Assembly (NCBI GenBank): GCA_963966185.1
Contig: CAWZYM010000402.1
Span: 1,165,501 to 1,229,500, forward strand
Reading direction: 5' to 3'
DNA: 64,000 bases
Source: Rhabditoides inermis
Taxonomy: Eukaryota > Nematoda > Chromadorea > Rhabditida > Rhabditidae
Position 1 is the stretch's first letter. Each line of letters starts with the position of its first letter. The position numbers and the translations under genes are program-made. This document shows positions 13,250 through 23,958 of the stretch, one piece after another. The notes under the pieces are model-generated. The model saw only the letters and a program-made list of their open reading frames with translations, did no database searches and was not told where the DNA came from.

Positions 13250-13576
13250 GTAGATTCACTAGATTAGAGATTCATGTTGATATAATCATTGCACACCCCC
13301 TCTTATATTCCGTCATTCCTGGTGTTCATTTGTGACTAGTCGTCCGAACAAAAAAAAACTAGAGATTGTGATACTTTCGCCACCCCAATCTTTTCAGTTT
13401 GAGAGAGAGAGCCTTATTTTTAGTGATGTTTGATGACTCATGTGTACATATTGTGCGTTTCACCCCGTATTTTTTTCTTATTGTTTGTAGTCCAATTTTC
13501 ACTGGTATACCTTTTTTTGCTCGTCAGAGATGATACCCAAAACACTTTTCTTCGCTATGTTTTCTTGTGAGAATAC

Positions 13577-13616
13577 TTTATTGACATGAAGCATAACAAA
13601 TAAAGATAGCTTTATT
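13577..13616. terminator. Converging poly(A) signals of the ninein-like and GPX genes
   Basis: AATAAA lies on the plus strand at 13599-13604, about 350 bases past the ninein stop. TTTATT at 13577-13582 and 13611-13616 gives AATAAA on the minus strand, about 380-420 bases past the GPX stop. If both are used, the two 3' UTRs overlap. The rest of 13250-13994 shows no gene. Confidence 0.5.
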
Positions 13617-13994
13617 TTATACTTTTCGTTGTTCCGAGTATCTGTTTGATCTTTCCAGTTTGATCTTTTTCATCTTCATACTTTCTATTTTGGGAGCTCT
13701 GATCATGTAGAGAAAAATGCTCTCTTCAGTTGCAAGTGTTTTTGATAGTCACCAAAAATCATTCGACTGCACCTGCATTGTCGAAAGATTGAAACGAGTC
13801 GGCACACCTCCGAAAAAATCACACACGACCCACACTCGATACTGTGCATGTATTTATATATCACAATATATGGTACAGAGTGCAAATGCCGAATGCGAGA
13901 CGAGCTACGGACAGAATGGTGTGTGGGTTACCCGAGAGAAAGCAAATGATATACGAGTATAGACAACACGGTGATGGGACTCTAGACGACGTGT

Positions 13995-15134
13995 TCAGGG
14001 CTTCTCGTTGAGGAGCTGGGTGATGAAGGGCTGGACGACGTCTCCGTGGGTCCAGGCGGTGGGGTGGAAGCGGAAGCGCGGCTTGCCCTGACGGTCGATC
14101 AGGAACTTCTCAAAGTTCCACGTGATGTCGTTGGCGCGCACCGGGTTGTACATGAGCTCGTCCGTCTTGCCGATCTTGTCAACGGTCTGCGGGCACTGGT
14201 CCTGCAACGATCGCTTTACTACTGTACTTTGTGCCAGCTGAATGTGTGGTCACTTGTTTGTGTGTGCGACAGTCACGTTTGTCGATCAATCACTTCTATG
14301 AAAGTTCTGGACGAAAACAACCCCTTTCTGCGTTTCTCGAGCGAGTCGCGCCGAAGTAGGCATCAGTGTTCAGTGATCAGAAACAGGCCCCCGTGGGTTC
14401 CCCCGGGTATTGCAACGCGTGAGTGTGGTTGACACGACTTGACCCCGCCGTCGTTTCGCAGTTTTACTGCGCAGTTTCGGGTGAACCACAGCGGTCACGC
14501 TTTTGTTGCGACTGGCACACGCCTATCTCTTTCTCAAGGTTGTAGTGGCTATGCAAATCGTGAGCAACCATTGAGAGACGGCAGCTGACCTTCATGAACT
14601 CGTAGAGCGGGTGGTGGTCCTCGCCGTTCACCTCCAGCTTGCCGTAGATGTGCAGGTTCTTGTGCGGCTTCCACCCGTTCCCGGGGCGCACGTACGTGAT
14701 GCCGTTCATCAGCTCGTGGTTCTCGGCCGGCTCCTGCAACGAAACGCTAGTACTGTAGCTAAGTACTGTAGATTCTGAGTACTAAAGCCAAGTACTACTG
14801 TGTGTGAAGACGTAAGGATGCGGTAAAGCTACCATACCTGGAGGTAGAACTGGTTGCAGGGGAAGGCGAGGATGGTGAAGCCGTTCTTCTCATTCGAGTC
14901 GATCAAACCGTTGAAGTCGGTGTACTGCTGGGTGTAGGCTGCAAATCAATAAATCAATCAATCACTTTACGCAGAATCGCTAAATCCTGGCTGTATTCTG
15001 GCTGAAAATGCCATCTTCCCTAACCAGTCGCTCGTTTTTCGGTGATCGCAAGAGAGAAGAGAGTTACAAGGAATGTTGTTTGCCCTCCCCAAGACACACA
15101 CTCGGACCGAGACTGGACAGTTAGTGGATCACGT

Positions 15135-15165
<31 letters not shown>

Positions 15166-15717
15166 GAGAGAGAGAGGGAGTGAGGGAGAGGGAGATGCTC
15201 ACCGCAGAAGGTGGCGACGTTAATGACGAGCAGCACCTGTCCCTTGTACTGCGAGAGGTCCGTGTACTGACCCTGCAGCGTCTCGACCTGGAACGACAAA
15301 GTATAAATGGACGGAGACAATGGATGAAGCTTTCCTACAGGCGCTATCACCTTGAAAGCTAAACACTTTGTCATATGATGCGAGTTCGGATAAATGATTT
15401 CATTTGATTCGATATCCTCTAAAGCTCTATATGATATCTGATATCTATGAGGTCCTCACCTGGAAGTCGTAGATGCTCTGGTTCGACTGACGGCACTGCG
15501 ACCAGCGAGTGGTTTCGTCGACCACCGGAGGGCCTGCAGGAACGGTCAAATACAGTCGATCATGCATAAAAAAACACGTTATGCTTCAAAAAGCCGCTCT
15601 GCGAGCAGCTTTCTGATCGCCAGCGAAAAGTCTGACCTCTACCAAACTGAGGCAGGACTCACCGTGCTGGGCGAGAGCCGTAGCGCAGAGCGCGGACACG
15701 ATCAGAACTCGAAGCAT
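13995..15717 (-). CDS. Secreted glutathione peroxidase, cysteine type
   Basis: Glutathione peroxidases reduce hydrogen and lipid peroxides using a thiol. Exons in transcript order: 15717-15663, 15533-15460, 15287-15203, 14938-14838, 14733-14590, 14201-13995; 221 residues with consistent phases. Residues 1-16 ([16 protein letters not shown]) look like a signal peptide, so the enzyme is probably extracellular, as in GPX-3-type proteins. The catalytic tetrad is complete: Cys71 in NVATFCAYT (Cys rather than selenocysteine), Gln101 in FPCNQF, and Trp181-Asn182 in TWNFEKF. A TATA-like box lies about 55 bases upstream of the ATG. The paralogue at 17766-20122 has closely matching splice positions, suggesting tandem duplication. 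Confidence 0.92.
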
Positions 15718-15771
15718 GCTCGATGAGACGCTGACGACAACGCACATACCTCCAACACTCTACCCACCGTA

Positions 15772-15777
15772 TTTATA
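15772..15777 (-). promoter_or_regulatory. TATA-like box of the secreted GPX gene
   Basis: TATAAA on the minus strand in the context GGTATAAATAC, about 55 bases upstream of the start codon at 15717. This distance would leave a 5' UTR of roughly 25 bases. Confidence 0.4.
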
Positions 15778-15884
15778 CCGGCGACGGCAGGCGGGAGGGC
15801 GGCGGGGAGAGCGTGGTGATGGAGGAGGGCGCAGACATGACGCCCCGCCCACTCACCTGTTCGCAGACGGTGCGCTTGGCAATG

Positions 15885-15917
<33 letters not shown>

Positions 15918-16876
15918 AGCCCCGCCCTGATCTTTTCGAGGGAGAGAGAGAGAGGGGGGGGAGTATCAACTGATCAGCTTCTTCCAACTGTATAGGTTTG
16001 TGGAGGGATAACGCTCTGCTGCTGTGAACTCATGTTGCAGATACCGGTTTCACTTTCTCACTCGCCGCGAAAACTTGTTGCCCCAGGGAAGAGGTCAACG
16101 ATTCGCCGTAAACAGGGCCAACGACACGGCGAAAACATGCCTGAATGAGAGCTATTGTCGGCGCGAGTGAGATGCGTTTTACAGCCCCTCTCTCGCGCAT
16201 TCGTGCCTTTGAGACGTTTTCGTCTTCCTTTCACTTTCTCGAATTGTATACCAACAAGGAACGGGCGTGTCTCGTCAACAACATTCGTTTAGTATGCGTA
16301 CGCCTTGTCGCCCTGTCGATCTGAGAGTAACTGTGTAGTAAACACGCGGGTCGTTGTCTCATTTCTCGAGACCACCCACGCAGTTGCGCCCGCGGGCCGG
16401 TCTCAGAACAACCAATCAGTCAGAGTCATCACTCTCTCTCTCTCCTTCTCTCTCTTTCTCTCTCTCTCATACACACCCAACTCCATGTTTGCACTTATTA
16501 CACGGAGCAGCGGCTCAAACTTCGACTTTTCCTGTCTGCACACTTTTCGGGCGAAAGAAGACACACATTCTCGCTTCCGGTGTCTGCCAATGACCGTTCG
16601 CGACTCAAATCGCCTCACCCTAGCCCTACCGTACTCCGTACTCCTGTGTTTCAATGATCGTTGTAGCTACATACGTGCAAACAGCGGGGGTCTGTGGGGG
16701 GAGGGGGAGTCCACGTCTGTTGGTCTCCGCCTGACCCTCGTCACTTTTCAATGTCACTGTGGGTTTTTGGATTGTACCGCGCCGAGTGTGTCCGTCTTTT
16801 GTACAAACAGAACTACATGGTGGTTTGGCAGACCAATCCCAGCTCACACCCACGCTCTATCCGATTGGAATGCTGC

Positions 16877-16908
<32 letters not shown>

Positions 16909-17765
16909 AAAGGGACACCCGCATTTTCATTGTCCGTGGGCAAACTTACCTACAAGTTAAACCTCAAATACAGAGAGGTTTGCGTTTCAGCCACGCGAAT
17001 GATGGCGGGAAAACAAATCCCCTCCACATCCGATGTTTCATGTGGGGCCACACGTGCAATGTCGTGTGTTTTCTTTGCTCTCGCCAATTCTGGCCCTTTC
17101 AGGTGTGTGTGTGTGTGTGTGTTGTTACCTGTGTGGCGAGAAATGGAGTGAGAGAGTAAGAGAGTCTGCGGTGTGTTTGATCTATGCCGGTTTCCTGCGG
17201 GGATGTCGTCGAGAGAGAGAGAGAGAGGGTGCAAGGCGGCACATCCGCGCGTGTGCCGCATGCGTGCGAAAACACGCAAACGTATTGAGATCCCGGTTTC
17301 CAGAGGCAGTGTTTGCCCTCTCGTGTATTTGTCAGGACGCGGGTCGAATCAGATCGACACATATCACAGGGGAGTGAGTCCGTCCAACCATCCAACCATC
17401 CACCGATGTTTTCCTATCAAGTGATATGATCTTTTCTATTTTCTGGTGTTTTCTATCCTCCGCTATTTCGAGAGCTGCACAAACACAGAGGGATAATGGG
17501 GACTAAAAGGTTCGCGCTACCAGTTTCGATCAAACGCATTAGGGAGTTTCGAACTACTCTGGTACAAGGACGCACTTTCGAGGGAAGAGAAGGAGTGCAG
17601 GGAAGACATCGAAAAACATATAAGGTGCACAAGACATCATCGACAAACACGATGACGGGATTCTGAATTAGGTATATTTGACCGCACTAACCGGTCCGCC
17701 ACTGACGACAACCTTGCACTATGAGGTATGTATTTATTACAATCACGGTTTACGGTACATGATGT
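15778..17765. other. Spacer between the two GPX-like genes
   Basis: No exon could be supported. The stretch carries an (AC)n run at 15888-15914, CT/GA microsatellites near 16433-16468 and 16876-16905, and a (GT)n run at 17104-17122. Several short open frames here are made of these simple repeats and are not believed. Confidence 0.55.
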
Positions 17766-19511
17766 TCAGGGTTCGGAGAGGAGCCGCTCGATGAAAGGAC
17801 GCACCACCTGAAATAGGAAACTACACTACTATTTGATACAGTAATCTATGCGCTCGATTGCATCTGGTCGAGTTCCACGAAACTTAATCGACCTGCAAAT
17901 CGTGCAGTCAAGCAAACAGATCAGTTTAATCAACGCGTGTTGATCTAACAGTTTGAACCCTCAAGATTAGAAAAAGGCGCAAAGTGGAAAAAACAGGAGC
18001 GCAGTATTTGCTCTTTGATGCTATTTATCGCAATGTTTTACGTTTCGTAATAGAGAAAAGAGAACAAACAGAGAAGTGAGAAGTGAACTGTAAATACCGG
18101 GGAGAGTTGACACTGTTGAACTCTGCGAGACTCGCCTTTCCTCCCAGCCAGGCAGTGGGATGGAAGCGGTAGCGCGGTCGGCCGCGTCGGTCGATCAGAA
18201 ACTTCTCAAAGTTCCACGTCACATCCGTGATCTTTACCTGCAAAGCGTTCACTACTTCTGCGAGACGAAAAAGTTTGACCGCTAATCGAATTTGATTGAA
18301 TCGCGTGGCACGCGCCTAATGCAGATGTGTTCAGAGGGTCTTGAAAGTAGAGGTTCGATGGGGTTGGAGAGAAATGGTTCAAAATGGTTCAAACGATGCT
18401 GGTCCGCAAGGCAAAAGCCCTTGATTCTTCATGTGGAGAACCCTCTTGAATTTAAAAAAAAGACTACACACATCTTACACTTAGATACTTCTGAGTGTTC
18501 GTTGTGTATTATTTTTGCCGTTTGCGATTCCGAGTGAACATTTGATTTGATTTTTGATATTACAGAATTATAGACAATACCGAATCGTATCCCAGCTGCT
18601 CTTTCTTAGCGAGTTCCTTCACTGTTTGAGGGCATTGCTCCTGAAATCAAACCAATTATACGAAACATGTTTTTATTCAAATCGGTATTCACGGTTCATT
18701 GTCATTCAGATGAGTGTATACACACATTTGTTCATGAAATATACCTGAAGGAATGAGTAGATGGGGTGCTGTCCGGCTCCGTTCACATCCACTTTCGACA
18801 CGATCTAGACAAATCGTAAATGCGCACGTACACACAAAACATTATGCGCATTAACGTTACCAATGTACCAGCCGGTGTTGCTTCAGCCTATTCCGCACAA
18901 GCTCTACGCATTACTTTCAGTCATTGCGAGTCTGATCGCGTCGTTCATTTGATGACTGCTAGTCATCATCAAATCATGCGTCTGGACCTCGCGCCGTCTC
19001 TCTCTCTCCCCCCTCTCACTTCCGATATGCCCCCAGTTCAAGTAGCAAATGAGCAATGTCGGCTGGCTGGAAGCTCGTTTGTGTAGTTCTCACTTACGAG
19101 CGCTTCCGCCTCTAATGTCTAATGGCGTCTCCGCATTAGCATATTCACACCTTGAGGTCGACATGGGGCAGCCAGTCGCCGCCCGGTCGCACGAACCGCA
19201 AGCCGTTGATGATTTCCTCGTTACTGCCCGGTTCGGAGTGATGGAACTGATCGCTGGGGAACGCGATGACCACCAATTCTGGTCCGTACGCGTCCAGCAA
19301 CTCGTTGAAGTCGCGGTACTGCGGCGTGAAGTCTGTAATTCGTTATCAGTTATCCGTTGTCAATAATTAGTTATCAGTTTTCAGTTATGAAATCACTTGT
19401 GCGCAAGTCTCCTTCTTCTTCTTTTTATGTTATTTCATGTCTGCCATTAGTCATTCGCAGACAGACGAGTCTCGGAAGCTTGAGCAGACACCATAAACTC
19501 TTTTGGTTTCT

Positions 19512-19557
<46 letters not shown>

Positions 19558-20122
19558 AACCTCATTCAAATGTCCGGCTCAATTTCGTCATTGTTCCTAG
19601 GCGAATTATTTATGCGCGCCTCGCACACAAAAAAGCGCAGTGTGTGCGGTGAGGGCACATAGCGCTCTTTTTTTGGTAGAAGGACAGAGGGCGAGAGTGG
19701 TGGCAAGCCATTAGTTTGAAATTGAGCCCTTCGCTGCCATCCATATGCATGCTGTTGCACCCCCACCCACCATCATAGGTCGCCGTGTTGACGATGAGTA
19801 TGGCCCTTCCGCGATAGTCGGCGAGGTCGAATCGCGTTCCGTCGAGGTTCTCGACCGCCTCCCCGTATACTGTTCTCTCGCCCGGGAAGCACGTGCTGTA
19901 GCGGCTCGACACTGCCGCCGTTCGATTCAGACCGTTGCGGAAGCTGAAACGTATGTCTGTACGTTTTCGCTGTTGACAATGTATGATGTCCGAAACGTAT
20001 GTCCGAAACGTATGATGTCTGAACAATTTCGCTCTGTCCTACTTCAATTCGGTCGAGTGCGAGAGTAGCTGACTGCTCGCCGCGGCTAGCGCGGAGAGTA
20101 TCAAGTTTGTCGCCGGGTCCAT
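17766..20122 (-). CDS. GPX-like paralogue lacking the peroxidatic cysteine
   Basis: Exons in transcript order: 20122-20043, 19943-19771, 19332-19151, 18804-18745, 18640-18581, 18237-18136, 17807-17766; 232 residues. The fold signature is kept ([49 protein letters not shown]), but the active-site motif NVATFCAYT reads NTATYDDFT, with Asp84 in place of the catalytic Cys, and FPCNQF reads FPSDQF. Gln113 and Trp193-Asn194 remain. A pseudoenzyme, or one with another role, is therefore likely. A hydrophobic N-terminus may be a signal peptide. The last intron needs a GC donor (AAG|GCGAGT at 18135); the alternative is a weak GT donor eight codons later. Reading frame and splice sites are otherwise intact, so this is not an obvious pseudogene. 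Confidence 0.85.
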
Positions 20123-20760
20123 ATGTCTCTGTAAAAAGTTTTGATCCGAGTGACGAGTGTGTTTTCATCTCATGCGCGACAAGTGCGAGTACAAAAACTT
20201 TCGAAACGCGAATTGTTGAGGATTATGCCTGTCACAAGTGAGTGACAAGAGGCAAGATGGCTGGCTGGAATCGAGGCAGTTTGTGAGTGAGCGAGTGAGT
20301 GACCTGTCTGTCCTCAGTGCCTTAAAAGGAGCGCCTCCAGTTGACACCTCCAGCCTTCCAACCTGTCCACGCGTGTCAGACAGCTGCGAGAGAGTTTGTG
20401 ATAGGAGAGCGCCTGAGAAATCGCGACCTCACAAAAAGAGCAGTCTTCTGTTGTGTGTGTGTCTTTTGCAACTGGAGCGCCCCCCCCCCCCCCCCCCCCG
20501 TCTTTGATCACGATATTATGAATGCGGAATTCCGTATTTGCATATGGAATTCCGTATTTGCGATGCCTATGTATAACTATTCCTTCTATTTTTATCTTTT
20601 CTAGAATTCTCGTGTTAAAAGTATAAAATTTTGTTTCGCGTTCGCCGCTCGGAAAAAAAGATGCATTTTTCCTGGAGTCCGTTTCCTGTTGCGACTAATT
20701 TCTATAATCGCATCCTTTATAAATCTCATAAATACCTCATCTACTATTGTTTCAGGTCTG
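20123..20760. other. Bidirectional spacer between GPX-like and globin genes
   Basis: Head-to-head intergenic region of about 640 bases. It has a 20-base poly(C) run at 20480-20499 and a repeated GGAATTCCGTATTTGC motif near 20526-20560. TTTCAG directly before GTCTGATG at 20761 could be a trans-splice acceptor or a 5' UTR intron acceptor for the globin. Confidence 0.5.
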
Positions 20761-22141
20761 ATGGGGAAATGTCAGTCGCGGAAGAAACACCAGAAAGAAC
20801 TGAGTCCCGAAGAGATCGAAGCGATTCGAGCCGTTTGGACCAAGTAAATTATTACGATTCATTCATTCATATGTAAAACTAATTAAAAACTATTTTTCAG
20901 GGCGAAAAACGACGACATTGGCAAGCGCATACTGCAGACGTTGATCGAGAAGCGACCGAAATTCGCCGAATACTTCGGGATCAAAAGCGACACCCTAGAT
21001 CTTAAGGAGCTCAACACTAGCAAGGAATTTCAAGTACAGGTACAGGTGACTCTATTGAGCACATTAGTGTGATTACAAGTGGGGCGTTTCGTAGCAAAAT
21101 ATTGTGGCGAAGAGTAAGGATCACAACATACTTACGAGTCTTACGAGAACGCGCACACAAAATGTTCTGTAGTGAGGGTAGTGAGCTATGAATAATTTGC
21201 GACTATCACAAGCCCGTCTTAGGATGCTTACTCGGGCGGCTAGATCAGCCCGTTACTCGGTGGTCGGTCAAATCGAGGATTAGTGCAAAAAACGGATTTC
21301 GGAAATCGCTCACATTCACTCATCCGCACAGAATGACGTTATTTCAACAAACGTGCGTTTGCATTTCTGGTCCTTACCGACAAGTGATGAGGGAGTGAAA
21401 ATAAATGAAATGTGTAAATCACTTGTGAAAGTGTTATTTGTTATTAGTTTCTGGACAGTTCGAAGTATAAATTTCATGCGGAACTCAACGAAAGCATCAG
21501 TCAAATTAACAATACTTCGAATTTGCCATCGTAAATGGTTTTGAATGGTTTTCATTTCAGGCGCACCGTATTCAAAACTTTCTCGACACAGCGGTTGGCA
21601 GCTTAGGCTTCTGTCCGATTGCTTCAGTCTACGACATGGCTCATAGAATCGGACAGATCCACTTTTACAGGTAGATCCTTTTGGTCCTTGACCTTATTCT
21701 TGTGATTCATCATGTGAAGACTTGTTCAAAGAATGCTGACTAGTCTTGGCCATTTTATGCATCGTTTTATTTTAGAGGAGTCAACTTTGGTGCGGACAAT
21801 TGGCTGGTTTTCAAGAAGGTACCCTTTTCTAACATGTTATGTTTTTTTTGCTCATCATTCAAATGTTTTTACGATAGTACTTCCCTCTGACTTGATGACC
21901 AAACTATCTTGTTTTGCTCATCGTTCAGTTGTTATTAGTTATTACGTTGATAATCCCTTTTGACTTGATAACCAAAACTAACAAAACAATGAGTTATTTC
22001 CGTATCTCGGTCGCATCCGTTTTGGCAATCGTCAATGTCCGTCACTGTTCTACTGTTTTCTATGCGATTTATTTCGTATACACATTCCGCATGACCAAAA
22101 ACAGCATACTGTTAAAGTAACGTGCATTTCGCATAAACATA

Positions 22142-22228
<87 letters not shown>

Positions 22229-23660
22229 TTCTCTGCAGGTGACAGTGGAGCGCGTGACAAGTGAACTAGACGATTATGAGAACCAGGTGAGCACTCGGCT
22301 ATTTCGAGATGTATTTTCTTTCAGGAGACACTGCATGCGGACTCCCCTCCACAGTCATGTCTGGCGTGTCTCGGCTGGAACAAACTGATGACCGTCATTG
22401 TACGCGAGATGAAAAGAGGTGCGTGTGTATTTCAGCATCATCATATTTGCGACTGCAAGACGTGATGCGGTGTACATTATTTTTTTAAAGGACTAGCGTA
22501 AGAGTAGAGTTTGTGTTATTGTTTATTCGACGTAATGCAACAAAAGCTCATACATTATTCTATCAATCGAAATAGTCAACAAACCTGCTCTTTCTGCATT
22601 GAAATGTGGGAGAGCACTTATGTTACATCTCCAAATTGACGTTGAGATATCGACTATATCTGTTTCAACGATTCGAGCAGGTTTGTGTACTATTTCGATT
22701 GATAGAATAATGTATGAGCTTTTGTTGCATTTCGTCGAATAAACAATAAGACAAACTCTACTCTTACGCTAGTCCTTTTAAAAGATAATGAATGCACTTT
22801 TACTGGATTTCATCGTAATCTTCTTTCAGGAGCCAATGTACCACAAAACCACTTTTATGAACAGAACATTAAGTTCATCCATCGTACTGATTCTGAATTT
22901 GGGTAAAATAAGCAAAAAAGTAGTTTCAGATGAACCTATTGGAAAATTTGTGAACCTTATGTCATATAAGGATAAAGTCATGATGTGGAAAAAATTTTGT
23001 CGGCAGGCGGAAACGAACTAGAGCCTCGCAAATCAATGCGCGCTTTCACTAACCACTGCACTACCGTGCGCTGAAAGCGCGTTGCGGCGTTTGCGATACG
23101 AGCGTGTGATTCCCCACTGTGTGTTGTAAAGTGCATCCTCTCTGTGTTGTGGCACCCAGACCGCGCCACTCCCTACTCCGAAAACGATTCGTACACGGGG
23201 CTTGTCTGCCCCTCAGGGCGCGCGCGCGCGTATCTCGCTTCCGAGAAGAGCTAGCGATACCAAAATCGAAATGTAACCATTTTCTAACATTCTGATAACA
23301 TATATCAGCATCACATTGTTCTCGCAAAGATTCTAAGGGACCTTTCTCTCAAACGCCTCTTGCGGATTATGGTCTTAACACAAACCAACCAGCACTGCCG
23401 CGCTGGTTGTAATTCACCGCGACACACAAAAGTGCAGCGTTTTAAAAAAAGAGGTTATCGACCTTACAGTCGTTATTATTGATTGTGTCTTGCTTTCCGC
23501 GGTGAACAATTGGTATTAGACTTGTCGTTCCCAATGAATGATGAGATGTTTTTCCAACAAAAAAAAGCGTCACACTGCTGAAAATGCTGATTCAGGATTT
23601 CTCGAAGAAGCGATGCGCAACTGCAAAGAGGAGGATAACACGGACATCATGGCAGCTTAA
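20761..23660 (+). CDS. Nematode-type globin with myristoylation-type N-terminus
   Basis: Exons: 20761-20843, 20901-21039, 21561-21670, 21776-21818, 22239-22286, 22325-22418, 23596-23660; 193 residues with consistent phases. Exon 2 could extend six bases to a second donor at 21046. Key globin residues are visible: Phe53 in FAEYFGI (CD1), His76 in QAHRIQNFLD (E7), His108 in RIGQIHFYRRGV (F8) and the later W in GADNWLVF. The protein begins MGKCQSRKK, fitting the N-myristoylation pattern (Gly2, Ser6), with Cys4 a possible palmitoylation site, so membrane attachment is plausible. Such non-respiratory globins are usually linked to redox or gas sensing. Intron 4 is largely an (AT)n run and intron 6 holds a MITE-like element. 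Confidence 0.88.
22145..22225. repeat. (AT)n microsatellite in globin intron 4
   Basis: About 40 uninterrupted AT units ending only 13 bases before the exon 5 acceptor at 22238. Self-complementary DNA or RNA at the 3' end of the intron could form a hairpin. Confidence 0.95.
22475..22790. mobile_element. Long-TIR palindromic MITE-like element (family 2)
   Basis: Arms of about 115 bases: the left starts CATTATTTTTTTAAAGGAC and the right ends GTCCTTTTAAAAGATAATG. Inner arm ends read CAAACCTGCTC and GAGCAGGTTTG. No coding capacity. It lies in globin intron 6. One arm recurs alone at about 39992-40064. Confidence 0.85.
22990..23066 (-). repeat. tRNA-like relic in globin intron 6
   Basis: On the minus strand an A-box-like CGGTAGTGCAGTGGTTAG is followed by a B-box-like CTAGTTCGTTTCC and the tail CTGCCGACAAAATTTT. 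The tail is close to that of the relic at 7486-7570. Stem pairing is poor, so an active tRNA is unlikely. Confidence 0.5.
23366..23420. repeat. Short dispersed hairpin repeat (copy 1)
   Basis: TATGGTCTTAACACAAACCAACCAGC followed by GCGCTGGTTGTAAT forms a short hairpin (CCAACCAGC with GCTGGTTG). It recurs at 25993-26030 with minor changes. Confidence 0.6.
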
Positions 23661-23958
23661 TCTTGTGATTTCTAGATTCTGAAACTTTTGATCTCTCTCT
23701 CTCTCACGCCCTCTCTCTCTCACTCTCTTCAACGATCCTACCGTTTCTCGAATTGTACCCATGTGCCGCACAATGATAAAGTGATCAAACACATGTAATC
23801 AACATCGACACCTGTAATCACGGCAACCGGAAGTGCACATAAGTTTTATCAAGGCAGTGATATGAGCAGTATGAGTGTGCGGCTTGGCGAGGCATTAATT
23901 ATACTTCGTGATTGGTCGCTGTGTACAGTGGGGAAAGCGTGACGAACCGGATCTGTCT

